Positions 29,759-39,663 of a DNA stretch of 64,000 nucleotides are shown here, piece after piece. A program made the position numbers and the translations under genes. The stretch's first letter is position 1. Each line of letters starts with the position of its first letter. Source of the DNA: Prochlorococcus sp. AG-347-I19 (GTDB taxonomy: Bacteria > Cyanobacteriota > Cyanobacteriia > PCC-6307 > Cyanobiaceae); NCBI GenBank assembly GCA_003279105.1, contig QCBO01000001.1:372001-436000 (forward strand). The letters are read 5' to 3'. Below the pieces are notes generated by a model, which ran no database searches, was not told the DNA's origin, and worked only from the letters and a program-made list of their open reading frames with translations.

Positions 29759-30002
29759 CTTTTTTAAAATCGTGATTATGAATTATCTCGTTTCCTTGAG
29801 ATAAAGGTCTGCCAATTAAAATGCTCATTGAAGGTAAAAAAATTGTCAAAAAGGCAAAAATAATACCTAAAGATGTTATTGATAAACTCCTTATACTTAA
29901 GGGGTCATCATCATCTCTTTCAAAATCATTTCGAGCAGAACCATGAGAAGATTCTTCGCTTGATTTACTTTGAATAAACTGCTTTGATTTCGTGTAACTC
30001 AA
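29748..30002 (-). CDS. Small membrane protein, function unknown
   Basis: 84 residues: a hydrophilic, Ser- and Asp-rich N-terminus (ERDDDDP near 28-34), one hydrophobic helix at about 44-64, and a short polar tail. TTG start at 30002; it overlaps the pyrophosphatase homologue by 11 bases. Family not recognised. The ten bases of overlap and same strand suggest a shared transcript. Confidence 0.6.
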   Translation of the reverse strand: MSYTKSKQFIQSKSSEESSHGSARNDFERDDDDPLSIRSLSITSLGIIFAFLTIFLPSMSILIGRPLSQGNEIIHNHDFKKDGP

Positions 30003-30099
30003 GAACTCTTTATTTGGTAAAGATTAAGGAGATAATTAAACATCATTATCCTACATTCAAAATGTCAATAAATCAAAACATTAATTGGTGACTTTTTTA

Positions 30100-30450
30100 T
30101 TACTCTTTTTCTAGCAAAGACCTAATAGATTGTAATTCGTCTAATATTTGCGCCAGTATATTTTGAGCAGCGGACGAGGGTGTATTAAAGACCTCTACAG
30201 TAACTTCCTTTATTCTTAAAATATCTTTTGCAAATCTTGCTACTTCATTAGGATGAAATTTTAAAGGATCTTTTTGATCAGTCCGAAATTCGGGATTTAA
30301 TTTTCTTGGATTAAAACTAGGGTTTAGATTTCTTAAATCTGTATTTGTATACCTATAGACAGAAGCTCTTGATCTATTTAGGAATTTTTGAACTTCATCA
30401 ATACCTACTAATTCCTCTTCACTAGAAATATTGGAATCTATATTTTCCAT
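30100..30450 (-). CDS. Putative helix-turn-helix DNA-binding protein
   Basis: 116 residues. Residues about 15-37 (VGIDEVQKFLNRSRASVYRY) look like an excisionase/MerR-type helix-turn-helix, followed by a basic Asn/Pro-rich segment and FHPNEVARFAK, a second short helical unit. The C-terminus (about 90-116) is an amphipathic helix suited to dimerisation. An inverted repeat lies 23 bases upstream of its ATG, which could be its own operator. I do not recognise a named regulator. Confidence 0.65.
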   Translation of the reverse strand: MENIDSNISSEEELVGIDEVQKFLNRSRASVYRYTNTDLRNLNPSFNPRKLNPEFRTDQKDPLKFHPNEVARFAKDILRIKEVTVEVFNTPSSAAQNILAQILDELQSIRSLLEKE

Positions 30451-30473
30451 AATCTTAAGAAAATGATTAAGTA

Positions 30474-30508
30474 GTAATGAACTTTTTAAAAAGTTTGAAC
30501 TTCATTAC
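30474..30508. promoter_or_regulatory. Dyad upstream of the helix-turn-helix gene
   Basis: GTAATGAA (30474-30481) and TTCATTAC (30501-30508) are perfect 8-base inverted arms, enclosing the palindrome CTTTTTAAAAAG at 30482-30493. It lies in the 175-base divergent gap between the HTH gene and proS, close to the HTH start. A candidate operator for autoregulation; the rest of the gap shows nothing definite. Confidence 0.45.
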
Positions 30509-30625
30509 AGAAAAAGTTAGCAGAAAGAACATTCTTGGACTAGCAGCGTTGAGGGACTCAAGACACTTTAAATTATTTTTTCATCTTAATTGATAAAATT
30601 AAATATTATCTAAGGATTTTTCTGT

Positions 30626-32428
30626 ATGCGCGTGACCACCTCATTTCCTCTGGGGACACTTCGTGACACACCTTCTGAAGCTGAGATTATTTCACATCAA
30701 TTACTCTTAAAAGCTGGGTATATTCGCAGAGTTAACAGCGGTATTTATGCATACATGCCACTAATGCTTAGAGTTATTGAAAAAATATCCGCAATAATAG
30801 AAAAAGAACTTAATAGTATTGGTTGTACAAAATTACTATTACCCCAACTTCATCCTGCAGATTTATGGAAAAAAAGTGAAAGGTGGGAAGGATATACCGC
30901 AGGTGAAGGAATAATGTTTAATCTCAAAGATAGACAAGGTAAAGAATTTGGTTTAGCCCCAACTCACGAAGAGGTGATCACGAGTATTGCATCAGAGACC
31001 ATCAACTCCTATAAGCAATTACCTCAATGTTTTTACCAAATTCAGACAAAATTTAGAGATGAAATAAGGCCAAGGTTTGGATTGATGAGAAGTAGAGAGT
31101 TCATAATGAAAGATGGTTATTCTTTTCATTCTTCAGAAAACGATCTAGCTTCTTTCTATGAAAAAGTGGGCAATGCTTATGAAAATATTTTTAAATCTTG
31201 TGGACTGCAAACAGTTGGGGTTGAAGCTGATAGTGGAGCAATTGGCGGTGCTTCATCTAAAGAATTTATGGTCACTGCTGATGCTGGGGAAGATTCCATT
31301 TTGTTCACTCAAAGCGGTTCTTATGCCGCCAATATAGAAAAAGCTGTTTCTCTACCCTCTCAACCTATTCCACTAAAAGATAATATTGCAGAGTGGTTGG
31401 AAACGCCTCATCAAAAAACAATCCTAGAAGTTTGCAATAATAACAATTTAGACCCAAGTCAGATTATTAAAGTAGTAATATTCCTTGCACAGTTCGAGGG
31501 AAAATTTGAGGTCCCAATTCTTGCATGCATAAGAGGCGATCAACACATTAATGAAGTAAAGCTTTTTAACTTAATCAATAAACTTCATCACTTCAATCTC
31601 CTTAATCTTAAAAAGATTGAAGACAATAATACTATCGAAAAAAATCTAGTTGGTTTACCCTTAGGTTTTATCGGGCCAGATTTAGATAATAAAACTATTA
31701 AAGCTAGTTCTAATTGGGAAAAAAAATGGACAAGAATAATTGATAATTCTGCAAATGAACTTTCAAAGTTTATAAGTGGTGGGAATAAAGTTAATTTCCA
31801 TAGAGTTTTTCAAGAATTTTCTTTTGATTCGAAAGACTATCTAATTGAGGATATCAGGAATGCTCAAAAAGGAGATAAAGTGAGTTTTTATGATAATGAA
31901 GAACTTAAAGAAAAAAAAGGTATCGAGATTGGACATATTTTCCAACTAGGTCAGAAATATAGTGAAAAATTAAATGCAAAGTTCTCTGATAAGGACGGTC
32001 AGTTAAAAAATTTATGGATGGGTTGTTATGGAATAGGAGTGACAAGAATAGCTCAAGCGGCTATCGAACAGAATCATGATCAAAAAGGAATTTGTTGGCC
32101 TATCCAGATTTCTCCTTTTGAAGTTATTATTATCCCAACAAACCTAAAAGATCCTATTCAAAGTGATCTTACTGAGCAAATCTATAGCAACTTTTTAATT
32201 AATAAAATTGATGTCCTTCTTGACGATAGAAACGATCGAGCTGGAGTGAAATTTAAAGATGCGGAATTAATTGGTATTCCTTTTCAGATAATTATTGGCA
32301 GAGATTCTATTAATAAAGAAGTAGAACTTTTATGCAGAACAAATAATACAAAGCTTAAAATTAGTGCTGATAAATTGTTAGAAACATTTATTTCCGAATC
32401 TGAAATAATGTACAATAAAAAGTCTTGA
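30626..32428 (+). CDS. proS: Prolyl-tRNA synthetase
   Basis: Charges tRNA-Pro. Class II motifs are visible: motif 2 region (TKFRDEIRPRFGLMRSREF), the long inserted editing-type domain between about residues 225 and 380, and motif 3 (GCYGIGVTRIAQA). The C-terminal anticodon-binding domain contains LLDDRNDRAGVKFKDA. 600 aa is somewhat longer than E. coli ProS. Starts at ATG following a 175-base gap. Confidence 0.97.
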   Translation: MRVTTSFPLGTLRDTPSEAEIISHQLLLKAGYIRRVNSGIYAYMPLMLRVIEKISAIIEKELNSIGCTKLLLPQLHPADLWKKSERWEGYTAGEGIMFNLKDRQGKEFGLAPTHEEVITSIASETINSYKQLPQCFYQIQTKFRDEIRPRFGLMRSREFIMKDGYSFHSSENDLASFYEKVGNAYENIFKSCGLQTVGVEADSGAIGGASSKEFMVTADAGEDSILFTQSGSYAANIEKAVSLPSQPIPLKDNIAEWLETPHQKTILEVCNNNNLDPSQIIKVVIFLAQFEGKFEVPILACIRGDQHINEVKLFNLINKLHHFNLLNLKKIEDNNTIEKNLVGLPLGFIGPDLDNKTIKASSNWEKKWTRIIDNSANELSKFISGGNKVNFHRVFQEFSFDSKDYLIEDIRNAQKGDKVSFYDNEELKEKKGIEIGHIFQLGQKYSEKLNAKFSDKDGQLKNLWMGCYGIGVTRIAQAAIEQNHDQKGICWPIQISPFEVIIIPTNLKDPIQSDLTEQIYSNFLINKIDVLLDDRNDRAGVKFKDAELIGIPFQIIIGRDSINKEVELLCRTNNTKLKISADKLLETFISESEIMYNKKS

Positions 32429-32454
32429 GGCTTATTTTTTTTGGGAGCTAAGTT

Positions 32455-32892
32455 ATGTTACTGAAATGGACATCAAAATTATTTTTTAAGAAACTTACCA
32501 AAGCTATATCTTTTGCAATATCCTTAATTGTTGTTTTTACACTATTTAGTTCCCCTTCCATTGCCGCAAAAACTGCTATGACAGGTGACTATACAAAGGA
32601 TACAATTTCAGTTGTAAAAACATTACAAACAGCTGTTGATACTCCAAAAGATTCACCAAATAAAGATGAAGTAAGAAGTGAGGCTCTTACACTCATAACT
32701 GACTATATTTCAAGATATAGAAATAGAGGGATGGTTAATAAAACGCAATCATTTACCACAATGCAAACAGCATTAAATGCTATGGCAGGTCATTACAAAA
32801 ACTTTGCAAGTAGACCTTTACCAGATAAACTTAAAGAGCGTTTAACCAAAGAATTTTCTCTTGCTGAAAAAATGGTTCTAAGAGAAAGTTGA
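32455..32892 (+). CDS. psb27: Photosystem II assembly protein Psb27
   Basis: Lumenal protein that binds CP43 during photosystem II assembly and repair. N-terminal export signal of about 38 residues ends in SIAA, then the mature four-helix domain with TGDYTKDT, SEALTLITDYISRYRN and AMAGHYKNF. The mature start lacks the lipid-modified cysteine found in many freshwater cyanobacterial Psb27 proteins, so this one is probably a soluble lumenal form. 145 aa. Confidence 0.93.
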   Translation: MLLKWTSKLFFKKLTKAISFAISLIVVFTLFSSPSIAAKTAMTGDYTKDTISVVKTLQTAVDTPKDSPNKDEVRSEALTLITDYISRYRNRGMVNKTQSFTTMQTALNAMAGHYKNFASRPLPDKLKERLTKEFSLAEKMVLRES

Positions 32893-32901
32893 TACAATTA
32901 A

Positions 32902-34284
<1,383 letters not shown>

Positions 34285-34299
34285 TTTAGTTCCAAATTC

Positions 34300-35301
34300 A
34301 TGAAGGAATCCTTTAGACATTTTGAACATAAAAAAGTTGATCTCGTTGGTCTTGGCAATGCAATAGTAGATATTATTGTAAATATTGAAGATGAGTTTCT
34401 TGAGATAAATAATCTGGATAAAGGATCAATGAATCTAATTAATTCTGAAGAATCTCAGAGATTATTAGAACGTTGCAAAGTGATCAAACAAATTTCAGGT
34501 GGGTCCTCAGCAAATACTGTTGTTTCTTTAGCAGAATTAGGAAATTATGTGCAGTTTATAGGTAGAGTGAAAAATGATCAATTTGGGAATTTCTTTTCTG
34601 ATGATATAAAAAAAAGTAAAACTATATTTAATACTCCACCAACTATTGAAGGTGCTCCAACAGCTCATTCAATCATTTTGATTACAACTGATGCACAAAG
34701 AACTATGTGCACTTACCTAGGAGCATCTGTAGAGTTTGAACCAAAAGACATTGACTTTACTGCAATCAAGGAAAGTAAATACTTATATTTAGAAGGATAT
34801 TTATGGGACAGCGAATTAGCCAAAAAAGCTTTTATTAAAGCTGCCCAAATTGCAAAACAATCTAATACAAAAATAATCCTTTCTTTGTCTGATTCATTTT
34901 GTGTAGATAGACATCGTCAGAGTTTCTTGGAATTAATTTATGAATATATAGATATTGTTTTTTGTAATGAAGCCGAGGTGTTAAGTCTATTTAAAAATGA
35001 TAAATTAGCAAGCTGTCAAGAAGACCTATCTTCCTTATGTGAATTAGTCATAGTAACTCTTGGAAGCAATGGTTCTCTTATAGTTAACAAAAATAATGTT
35101 GAAATAATTGAGTCAACAACGAAAGGCAAGATTATTGACACTACAGGAGCGGGAGATATCTACGCGGGAGGATTTATCCATGGATTAATAAACAATTGTT
35201 CCCTCAAAAAATGCGGAGAGATAGCTTCAATTTGTGCGGGACAAATAATTACGCAATTAGGATCTAGATCAGATATTGATCTTAAAGAGTTAATAAAATA
35301 G
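34300..35301 (+). CDS. PfkB-family carbohydrate/nucleoside kinase
   Basis: Ribokinase-fold kinase: VGLGNAIVDI at 16-25, GGSSANTVVSLAELG at 67-81, and the ATP/anion-hole motif DTTGAGD at 280-286 with catalytic Asp286. The pattern with STxEF/ASVEF and long N-terminus resembles adenosine kinase-like members, but the substrate cannot be settled. It follows purA by 15 bases, so a purine-related role is attractive. 333 aa. Confidence 0.85.
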   Translation: MKESFRHFEHKKVDLVGLGNAIVDIIVNIEDEFLEINNLDKGSMNLINSEESQRLLERCKVIKQISGGSSANTVVSLAELGNYVQFIGRVKNDQFGNFFSDDIKKSKTIFNTPPTIEGAPTAHSIILITTDAQRTMCTYLGASVEFEPKDIDFTAIKESKYLYLEGYLWDSELAKKAFIKAAQIAKQSNTKIILSLSDSFCVDRHRQSFLELIYEYIDIVFCNEAEVLSLFKNDKLASCQEDLSSLCELVIVTLGSNGSLIVNKNNVEIIESTTKGKIIDTTGAGDIYAGGFIHGLINNCSLKKCGEIASICAGQIITQLGSRSDIDLKELIK

Positions 35302-35307
35302 ATTTAA

Positions 35308-35613
35308 TCAAATAGTCTTATTCAACCAATCATAGTATTTCATCTCAGCATGGTATTTTTTGTTAATAATTTGAGGGACATCATATGTGGAGTTTTTATT
35401 TACGAAATCAATTAAAAGATCTTTAAGTTCTAGTTTACTTTTTATTGTGATTTCAAACTCTTTACTTTCTTCAATTTCATCTTCCCACTTATAAATTGAA
35501 AAAATTTGCTTTATCGAAACACAAGCTGCAAGTTTATTTTGTATGAGTAATTTAGCCATTCGCAAAGCATTTGCTTTACTTGATTCAGTTGTGATCATAA
35601 CTAATACTTCCAT
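35308..35613 (-). CDS. cutA: Divalent-cation tolerance protein CutA
   Basis: Small trimeric PII-like protein. Family signatures: VMITTESSKANALRMAKLLI, LAACVSI with the conserved Cys, IYKWEDEIEES and the Trp/Tyr-rich C-terminus YYDWL. 101 aa, typical. Linked to copper tolerance in E. coli; the physiological role in cyanobacteria is unclear. Lies six bases beyond cobK on the same strand. Confidence 0.93.
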   Translation of the reverse strand: MEVLVMITTESSKANALRMAKLLIQNKLAACVSIKQIFSIYKWEDEIEESKEFEITIKSKLELKDLLIDFVNKNSTYDVPQIINKKYHAEMKYYDWLNKTI

Positions 35614-35619
35614 AATGAA

Positions 35620-36423
35620 TTAAAAATCAATATTTTTAATTATGTGATTTATCAAATTGTGATATTGATCAAAAGAGTAAGAATAATCATTTTTAACTTT
35701 CGGCCTTTTAACCAAAAATAACTTCATTTTACTGCCAGAAACTATACTCTCCCAGTTTTTCTGAGAATAACTTCCAGATTCTCTGCATAGAACATAATCT
35801 ATCTCCCAAAAATCACAAAGTTTTTTTTCTAAAATGCTTTTATTATTTTTACTCGGTTCAAGTATCGCTATGTTTGAATTTTTAATACATGATCCAAAAG
35901 CTTTAGTTATACTCTCATAAGTTGGAAGTACCCTTGTAAATACATTTGCTTTACTATCAATATAATAATTAGCTGTATCGTTAAGGAATCTTGATCCTAT
36001 TGCCAGAAGAATATTCTTATTTTCTATATCAACATTATTTATATCCTTTAAACCATTAATATAAAAAAAATTATTAGTGTTATTTATTAGAGATTTCCTC
36101 TCAAATAGTAAGAGAGGTATATTAATCTCTTTACATGCATTATTAAGATTTTTAGAAATTAATACGGCAAACGGATGAGTAGCATCTACAACGCATGTGA
36201 TTTTATTTTTATTTATGAAATTAATTATTTGATCTTTATTATTTAATTTACCTGTAATGATATGTAACTTTGGATTTTCAATATAAGCTTGCCCTGCTTT
36301 ATAAGTTAAAACACTTGCAAAGACTGAATAATTAAGTTCAAGAAGTCTATTAGCTATTACAGGCCCATCAGAAGTTCCTGATAGGATCCAAACATTTTTA
36401 TAGCAATTTTCTTGATTCTGCAT
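35620..36423 (-). CDS. cobK: Precorrin-6A (cobalt-precorrin-6A) reductase
   Basis: NADPH-dependent reduction of the corrin macrocycle. Visible family features: WILSGTSDG near the N-terminus, VDATHPFAV at about 87-95 and the central REPTY-like region VLPTYES. 267 aa. The start ATG is only 28 bases from the divergent ssb ATG, which is very tight for two promoters. Works in the same pathway as cobO at 18.7 kb. Confidence 0.9.
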   Translation of the reverse strand: MQNQENCYKNVWILSGTSDGPVIANRLLELNYSVFASVLTYKAGQAYIENPKLHIITGKLNNKDQIINFINKNKITCVVDATHPFAVLISKNLNNACKEINIPLLLFERKSLINNTNNFFYINGLKDINNVDIENKNILLAIGSRFLNDTANYYIDSKANVFTRVLPTYESITKAFGSCIKNSNIAILEPSKNNKSILEKKLCDFWEIDYVLCRESGSYSQKNWESIVSGSKMKLFLVKRPKVKNDYSYSFDQYHNLINHIIKNIDF

Positions 36424-36451
36424 CAGTATGTCTTTAATTAAATAGTAAGTA

Positions 36452-36877
36452 ATGAATCATTGTTTAATTCAGGCGGTAATTAATAGCGCTCCCCAAATGA
36501 GGTATACCAAAGAAAACCAAACTCCAATTGCAGAAATGATTGTTAATTTTAAAGGATTACGTAGTGAAGATCCAACCAGAGATCTCAAGATCATAGGATG
36601 GGGAAATATTGCCCAAGAAATGATAGATGAACTAAAGGAAGGGCAAAATATTGTTATTGAGGGACGTCTAAAGATGAATTCTGTCACTAGAAAAGACGGA
36701 ACAAAAGAAAAGCAACCAGAACTAACAGCTTCAAAAATTCATCAAATATCGCCAGTTGATGTTATTAAGTCTGATCAAAAAGAAAATAATGAGTCATTTA
36801 AAAATAAAGAAACCGCCAAAAAATCTAGTTGGGATAGTTCACCTTTAGTCCCTGAAGTTGACGAAATACCTTTTTAG
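36452..36877 (+). CDS. ssb: Single-stranded DNA-binding protein
   Basis: OB-fold domain in residues 1-105 (IAEMIVNFKG, LKIIGWGNIAQEM, IVIEGRLKMNSVTRKDGTKE), a short Lys/Ser linker, and the acidic C-terminal tip VDEIPF that recruits repair and replication proteins, including PriA (39.7 kb in this window). At 141 aa it is a little shorter than E. coli SSB because of a reduced linker. Confidence 0.92.
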   Translation: MNHCLIQAVINSAPQMRYTKENQTPIAEMIVNFKGLRSEDPTRDLKIIGWGNIAQEMIDELKEGQNIVIEGRLKMNSVTRKDGTKEKQPELTASKIHQISPVDVIKSDQKENNESFKNKETAKKSSWDSSPLVPEVDEIPF

Positions 36878-36878
36878 A

Positions 36879-37061
36879 TCAAATATTAACATTATTTTCT
36901 TGAACACTTATAATTAATTTGCTTATTTTTCTTTCAAGCGCGGCAAGTTCGCTTCTGATTTCTGGCCATTTACCCTTATCAAGATTTTCTAGTAGCCATG
37001 CTCTATCTTGATCAAGTTTAAAAATTAAATCTCCTTGATTTGCAGTATTAGGATCTTGCAT
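36879..37061 (-). CDS. Short conserved-looking soluble protein, function unknown
   Basis: 60 residues, mostly helical and charged (LIFKLDQDRAWLLENLDKGKW, SELAALERKISKLI). Clear ATG and stop. It fills the space between ssb and the DUF2854 gene, one base from the ssb stop on the opposite strand. Real protein-like composition supports it; no family recognised. Confidence 0.65.
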   Translation of the reverse strand: MQDPNTANQGDLIFKLDQDRAWLLENLDKGKWPEIRSELAALERKISKLIISVQENNVNI

Positions 37062-37103
37062 AATACTTGTTAGCCAATTTAAACCTCATTCTACTAAATC
37101 AAA

Positions 37104-37634
37104 ATGAAGAAATACTTATCGCCTGGAAACTTAATCGTAACCGCTGGGGGTATATTAGCTTTTGTTGGAATGACTGCTTATTTTACAGACTCAGTGAATT
37201 TAAGTGTACCTACTTTTTTTTATGGAGTACCTATTTTCCTAATTGGTTTAGGCTTAAAGACTTCCGAAATACCACCTGTAGAGTTATTTGACAAGACAAA
37301 TTTTGCGACAAATAAATTTAATAGACCAAAAGAACTAACAGCATTAGTCAAAGATGTTACAAGATGGAGGTATGGGATAAAAGCTCATCTTGAATCATCA
37401 TTAGAATCTTTAAATTTGTGGGACGAGGATAACCCCCCTCAATTAAAAGAAATAGAAGAAATTACAAAGGAAGAAAAAAATGGTCTCAGGATGCGTTTCG
37501 AATTAAACGCTGTCCCTCTAGAAAAATGGATTGAAAAACAAGAAAGATTAAATAGATTTTTCGTCAAAGGTCTTGAATCAGAATTTATTATCGATGATAA
37601 TAAAAAAGAATTTGATTTTATTCTCTTTTATTGA
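37104..37634 (+). CDS. DUF2854 membrane protein
   Basis: Two hydrophobic helices near residues 8-30 and 36-50 (SPGNLIVTAGGILAFVG; FFYGVPIFLIGLGLK) followed by a soluble part with LTALVKDVTRWRYG and a C-terminal domain. This is the pattern of DUF2854, a family conserved in cyanobacteria and plastids with no settled function. 176 aa. Upstream of argB with a 64-base gap. Confidence 0.85.
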   Translation: MKKYLSPGNLIVTAGGILAFVGMTAYFTDSVNLSVPTFFYGVPIFLIGLGLKTSEIPPVELFDKTNFATNKFNRPKELTALVKDVTRWRYGIKAHLESSLESLNLWDEDNPPQLKEIEEITKEEKNGLRMRFELNAVPLEKWIEKQERLNRFFVKGLESEFIIDDNKKEFDFILFY

Positions 37635-37698
37635 ATATAGGGATATATTTGTAAAAACCTAATTTCTCAATTCAATCAAGTTTTAATAAATTTTAATA

Positions 37699-38550
37699 AT
37701 GAATGATTCTCAAAGAGTATCAATATTAAGCGAAGCACTTCCATATATACAAAGTTTCTCAGGTAGAAAAATTGTTATCAAGTATGGTGGTTCTGCTATG
37801 AAGAATGATAATTTAAAAAATGCTTTTTTTAGAGACATTGCACTTTTATCAACCGTTGGGGTTTGTCCGATAGTAATTCATGGAGGTGGACCAGAGATTA
37901 ATAATTGGTTAAAGAAATTAGAAATATCTCCTAAATTCGAAAATGGATTAAGAATTACTGATCAAAAAACAATGGAAATTGTCGAGATGGTTCTAATGGG
38001 TAGAGTTAACAAACAAATTGTAAAAGGGATTAATAAAACTGGATCCTTAGCTGTGGGAATATCAGGTCTTGATGGCAACTTAATTCAATCTAGAGAACTA
38101 GGAGATGGTAGCCATGGGTTGGTGGGCGAGGTTACAAAAATCAATCCTGAAATATTAGATCCTCTTATTTCTAAAGGATACATCCCAATTATTTCTAGCA
38201 TTGGATCAACCATGGAGGGTATTTCCCATAACATTAATGCAGATTTTGTCGCCGGAGAAATTGCTGCTGCAATAAATGCAGAAAAACTTATTCTTCTTAC
38301 AGATACTCAAGGGATTTTAAAAGAAAAAGATAATAAAAATAGTCTTGTTGAAAAAACTAATCTCAAAGAGGCAAGGGATTTTATTGATAAAAAAATTGTG
38401 ACTGAAGGTATGATTCCAAAGACAGAATGCTGTATAAGAGCTTTAGCCCAAGGAGTCAAAGCAGCTCACATAATTGATGGAAGAATAGAACATTCATTAC
38501 TTCTTGAGATTTTTACAAATTCCGGAATAGGTACAATGATAGTCGCCTAA
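37699..38550 (+). CDS. argB: Acetylglutamate kinase
   Basis: Phosphorylates N-acetylglutamate in arginine synthesis, normally controlled by arginine and PII in cyanobacteria. Visible: VIKYGGSAM, the substrate loop [25 protein letters not shown], and [10 protein letters not shown]-type segment near the C-terminus. 283 aa. The next gene starts three bases later, so the two are probably cotranscribed. Confidence 0.97.
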   Translation: MNDSQRVSILSEALPYIQSFSGRKIVIKYGGSAMKNDNLKNAFFRDIALLSTVGVCPIVIHGGGPEINNWLKKLEISPKFENGLRITDQKTMEIVEMVLMGRVNKQIVKGINKTGSLAVGISGLDGNLIQSRELGDGSHGLVGEVTKINPEILDPLISKGYIPIISSIGSTMEGISHNINADFVAGEIAAAINAEKLILLTDTQGILKEKDNKNSLVEKTNLKEARDFIDKKIVTEGMIPKTECCIRALAQGVKAAHIIDGRIEHSLLLEIFTNSGIGTMIVA

Positions 38551-38553
38551 CCT

Positions 38554-39663
38554 ATGAAAACTTATGAGCAAGTTTTAGAAAAAGTAGAACTTGCTTTAGC
38601 CAAAGGTGAGTATCATTATTGCATTGAATTTCTTTTGCCCATAATCGAATCATTTCCTTTATCAAGCAAAGAGGGAGTAAATTTAAGAACAATCTTAATT
38701 ACTGCTCTATGTGGTATCAACAAAAGGGAGGAGGCTAAAAGGTTTTGTAAAGAACTTCTAAAATCTTACGATAATAAGACGAGAGAAAATGCAAAATATT
38801 TGATGGAAGTTATAGACTCTCCTGACATTAAAAAGCCAGAAAATTGGAACGTACAGTTTGAAAGCGACCCATCACTAAATAAAAAATCTCTTAACTCACT
38901 ACGCAAAAAAAGAGAAGTATTGAAGAAAAAAAAATTTATTAATGTAACTGAGACCCCAACTGGTGAAACAAAACCCTTTCAGAAAGGCTTTTCGCTGATC
39001 ATTTTTTTAATACTATTATTATTAATTCCACTTTTAAGTGGCTGCGTTAAAATTGAGGATACCCTTGATCTTAGTGAACTTGATTCAATAACCAATAATT
39101 TAGTGATAGAAAGTAAATACATAAAGAAATTTCCTTGGCAATTAAAATTTGAAGAGAAGATGAAAGATATTTTCCCTGACGCAGAAATTGAACAAAGCGA
39201 ATCAATCTTTTCTTTGAAACATAAAAATCTCAATTTAGAGGATACAAAGCAAGTTCTTAAAATCACACAAAATACAGCTGGAGAGTTAGCGGGTGAATCA
39301 ACAAATATAGAAATTAATACTATTCAAAAAAACTTCATTTTTTTTAAAAAATACTTTTACAGGTTAGATTTAGATCTAAATTCTATTCAAGGTATTGATA
39401 ATTTAGAACTCATTTTCAAAATTATTCACCCTAATAAAGCTATCCTTACTGATAAAAATAATTCAAATTTAGAAATCACAAAAAATCTAATAATTTGGAA
39501 TTTAAATCAAGGGCAAATAAATAGCCTTGAATTTTCTTTCTGGAGCCTCAACAAACTCTTGATTGGGATATCTATTATTTTAATAATTATAATGTTTGCT
39601 TATTTATTAAGATTCTACAGATTTAAATTAGGTTCAGATTTACCTCAACTTCCATCAAAGTAA
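38554..39663 (+). CDS. TPR-like N-terminus fused to DUF3153 membrane protein
   Basis: Residues 1-90 form helical, TPR-like repeats (ALAKGEYHYCIEFLLPI; GINKREEAKRFCKELL). A basic linker leads to a hydrophobic segment at about 147-163 ending LLSGCVK, which looks like a lipobox but lies internally. The rest (about 165-340) matches the cyanobacterial DUF3153 pattern and ends in a second membrane helix at about 330-352. In relatives that segment is the protein's signal, so this gene seems to be a fusion. Confidence 0.75.
   Translation: MKTYEQVLEKVELALAKGEYHYCIEFLLPIIESFPLSSKEGVNLRTILITALCGINKREEAKRFCKELLKSYDNKTRENAKYLMEVIDSPDIKKPENWNVQFESDPSLNKKSLNSLRKKREVLKKKKFINVTETPTGETKPFQKGFSLIIFLILLLLIPLLSGCVKIEDTLDLSELDSITNNLVIESKYIKKFPWQLKFEEKMKDIFPDAEIEQSESIFSLKHKNLNLEDTKQVLKITQNTAGELAGESTNIEINTIQKNFIFFKKYFYRLDLDLNSIQGIDNLELIFKIIHPNKAILTDKNNSNLEITKNLIIWNLNQGQINSLEFSFWSLNKLLIGISIILIIIMFAYLLRFYRFKLGSDLPQLPSK

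Noticed and set aside
37067-37291. Frame overlapping the DUF2854 gene start
   Set aside because: Out of frame with a well-supported gene and has no recognisable feature.
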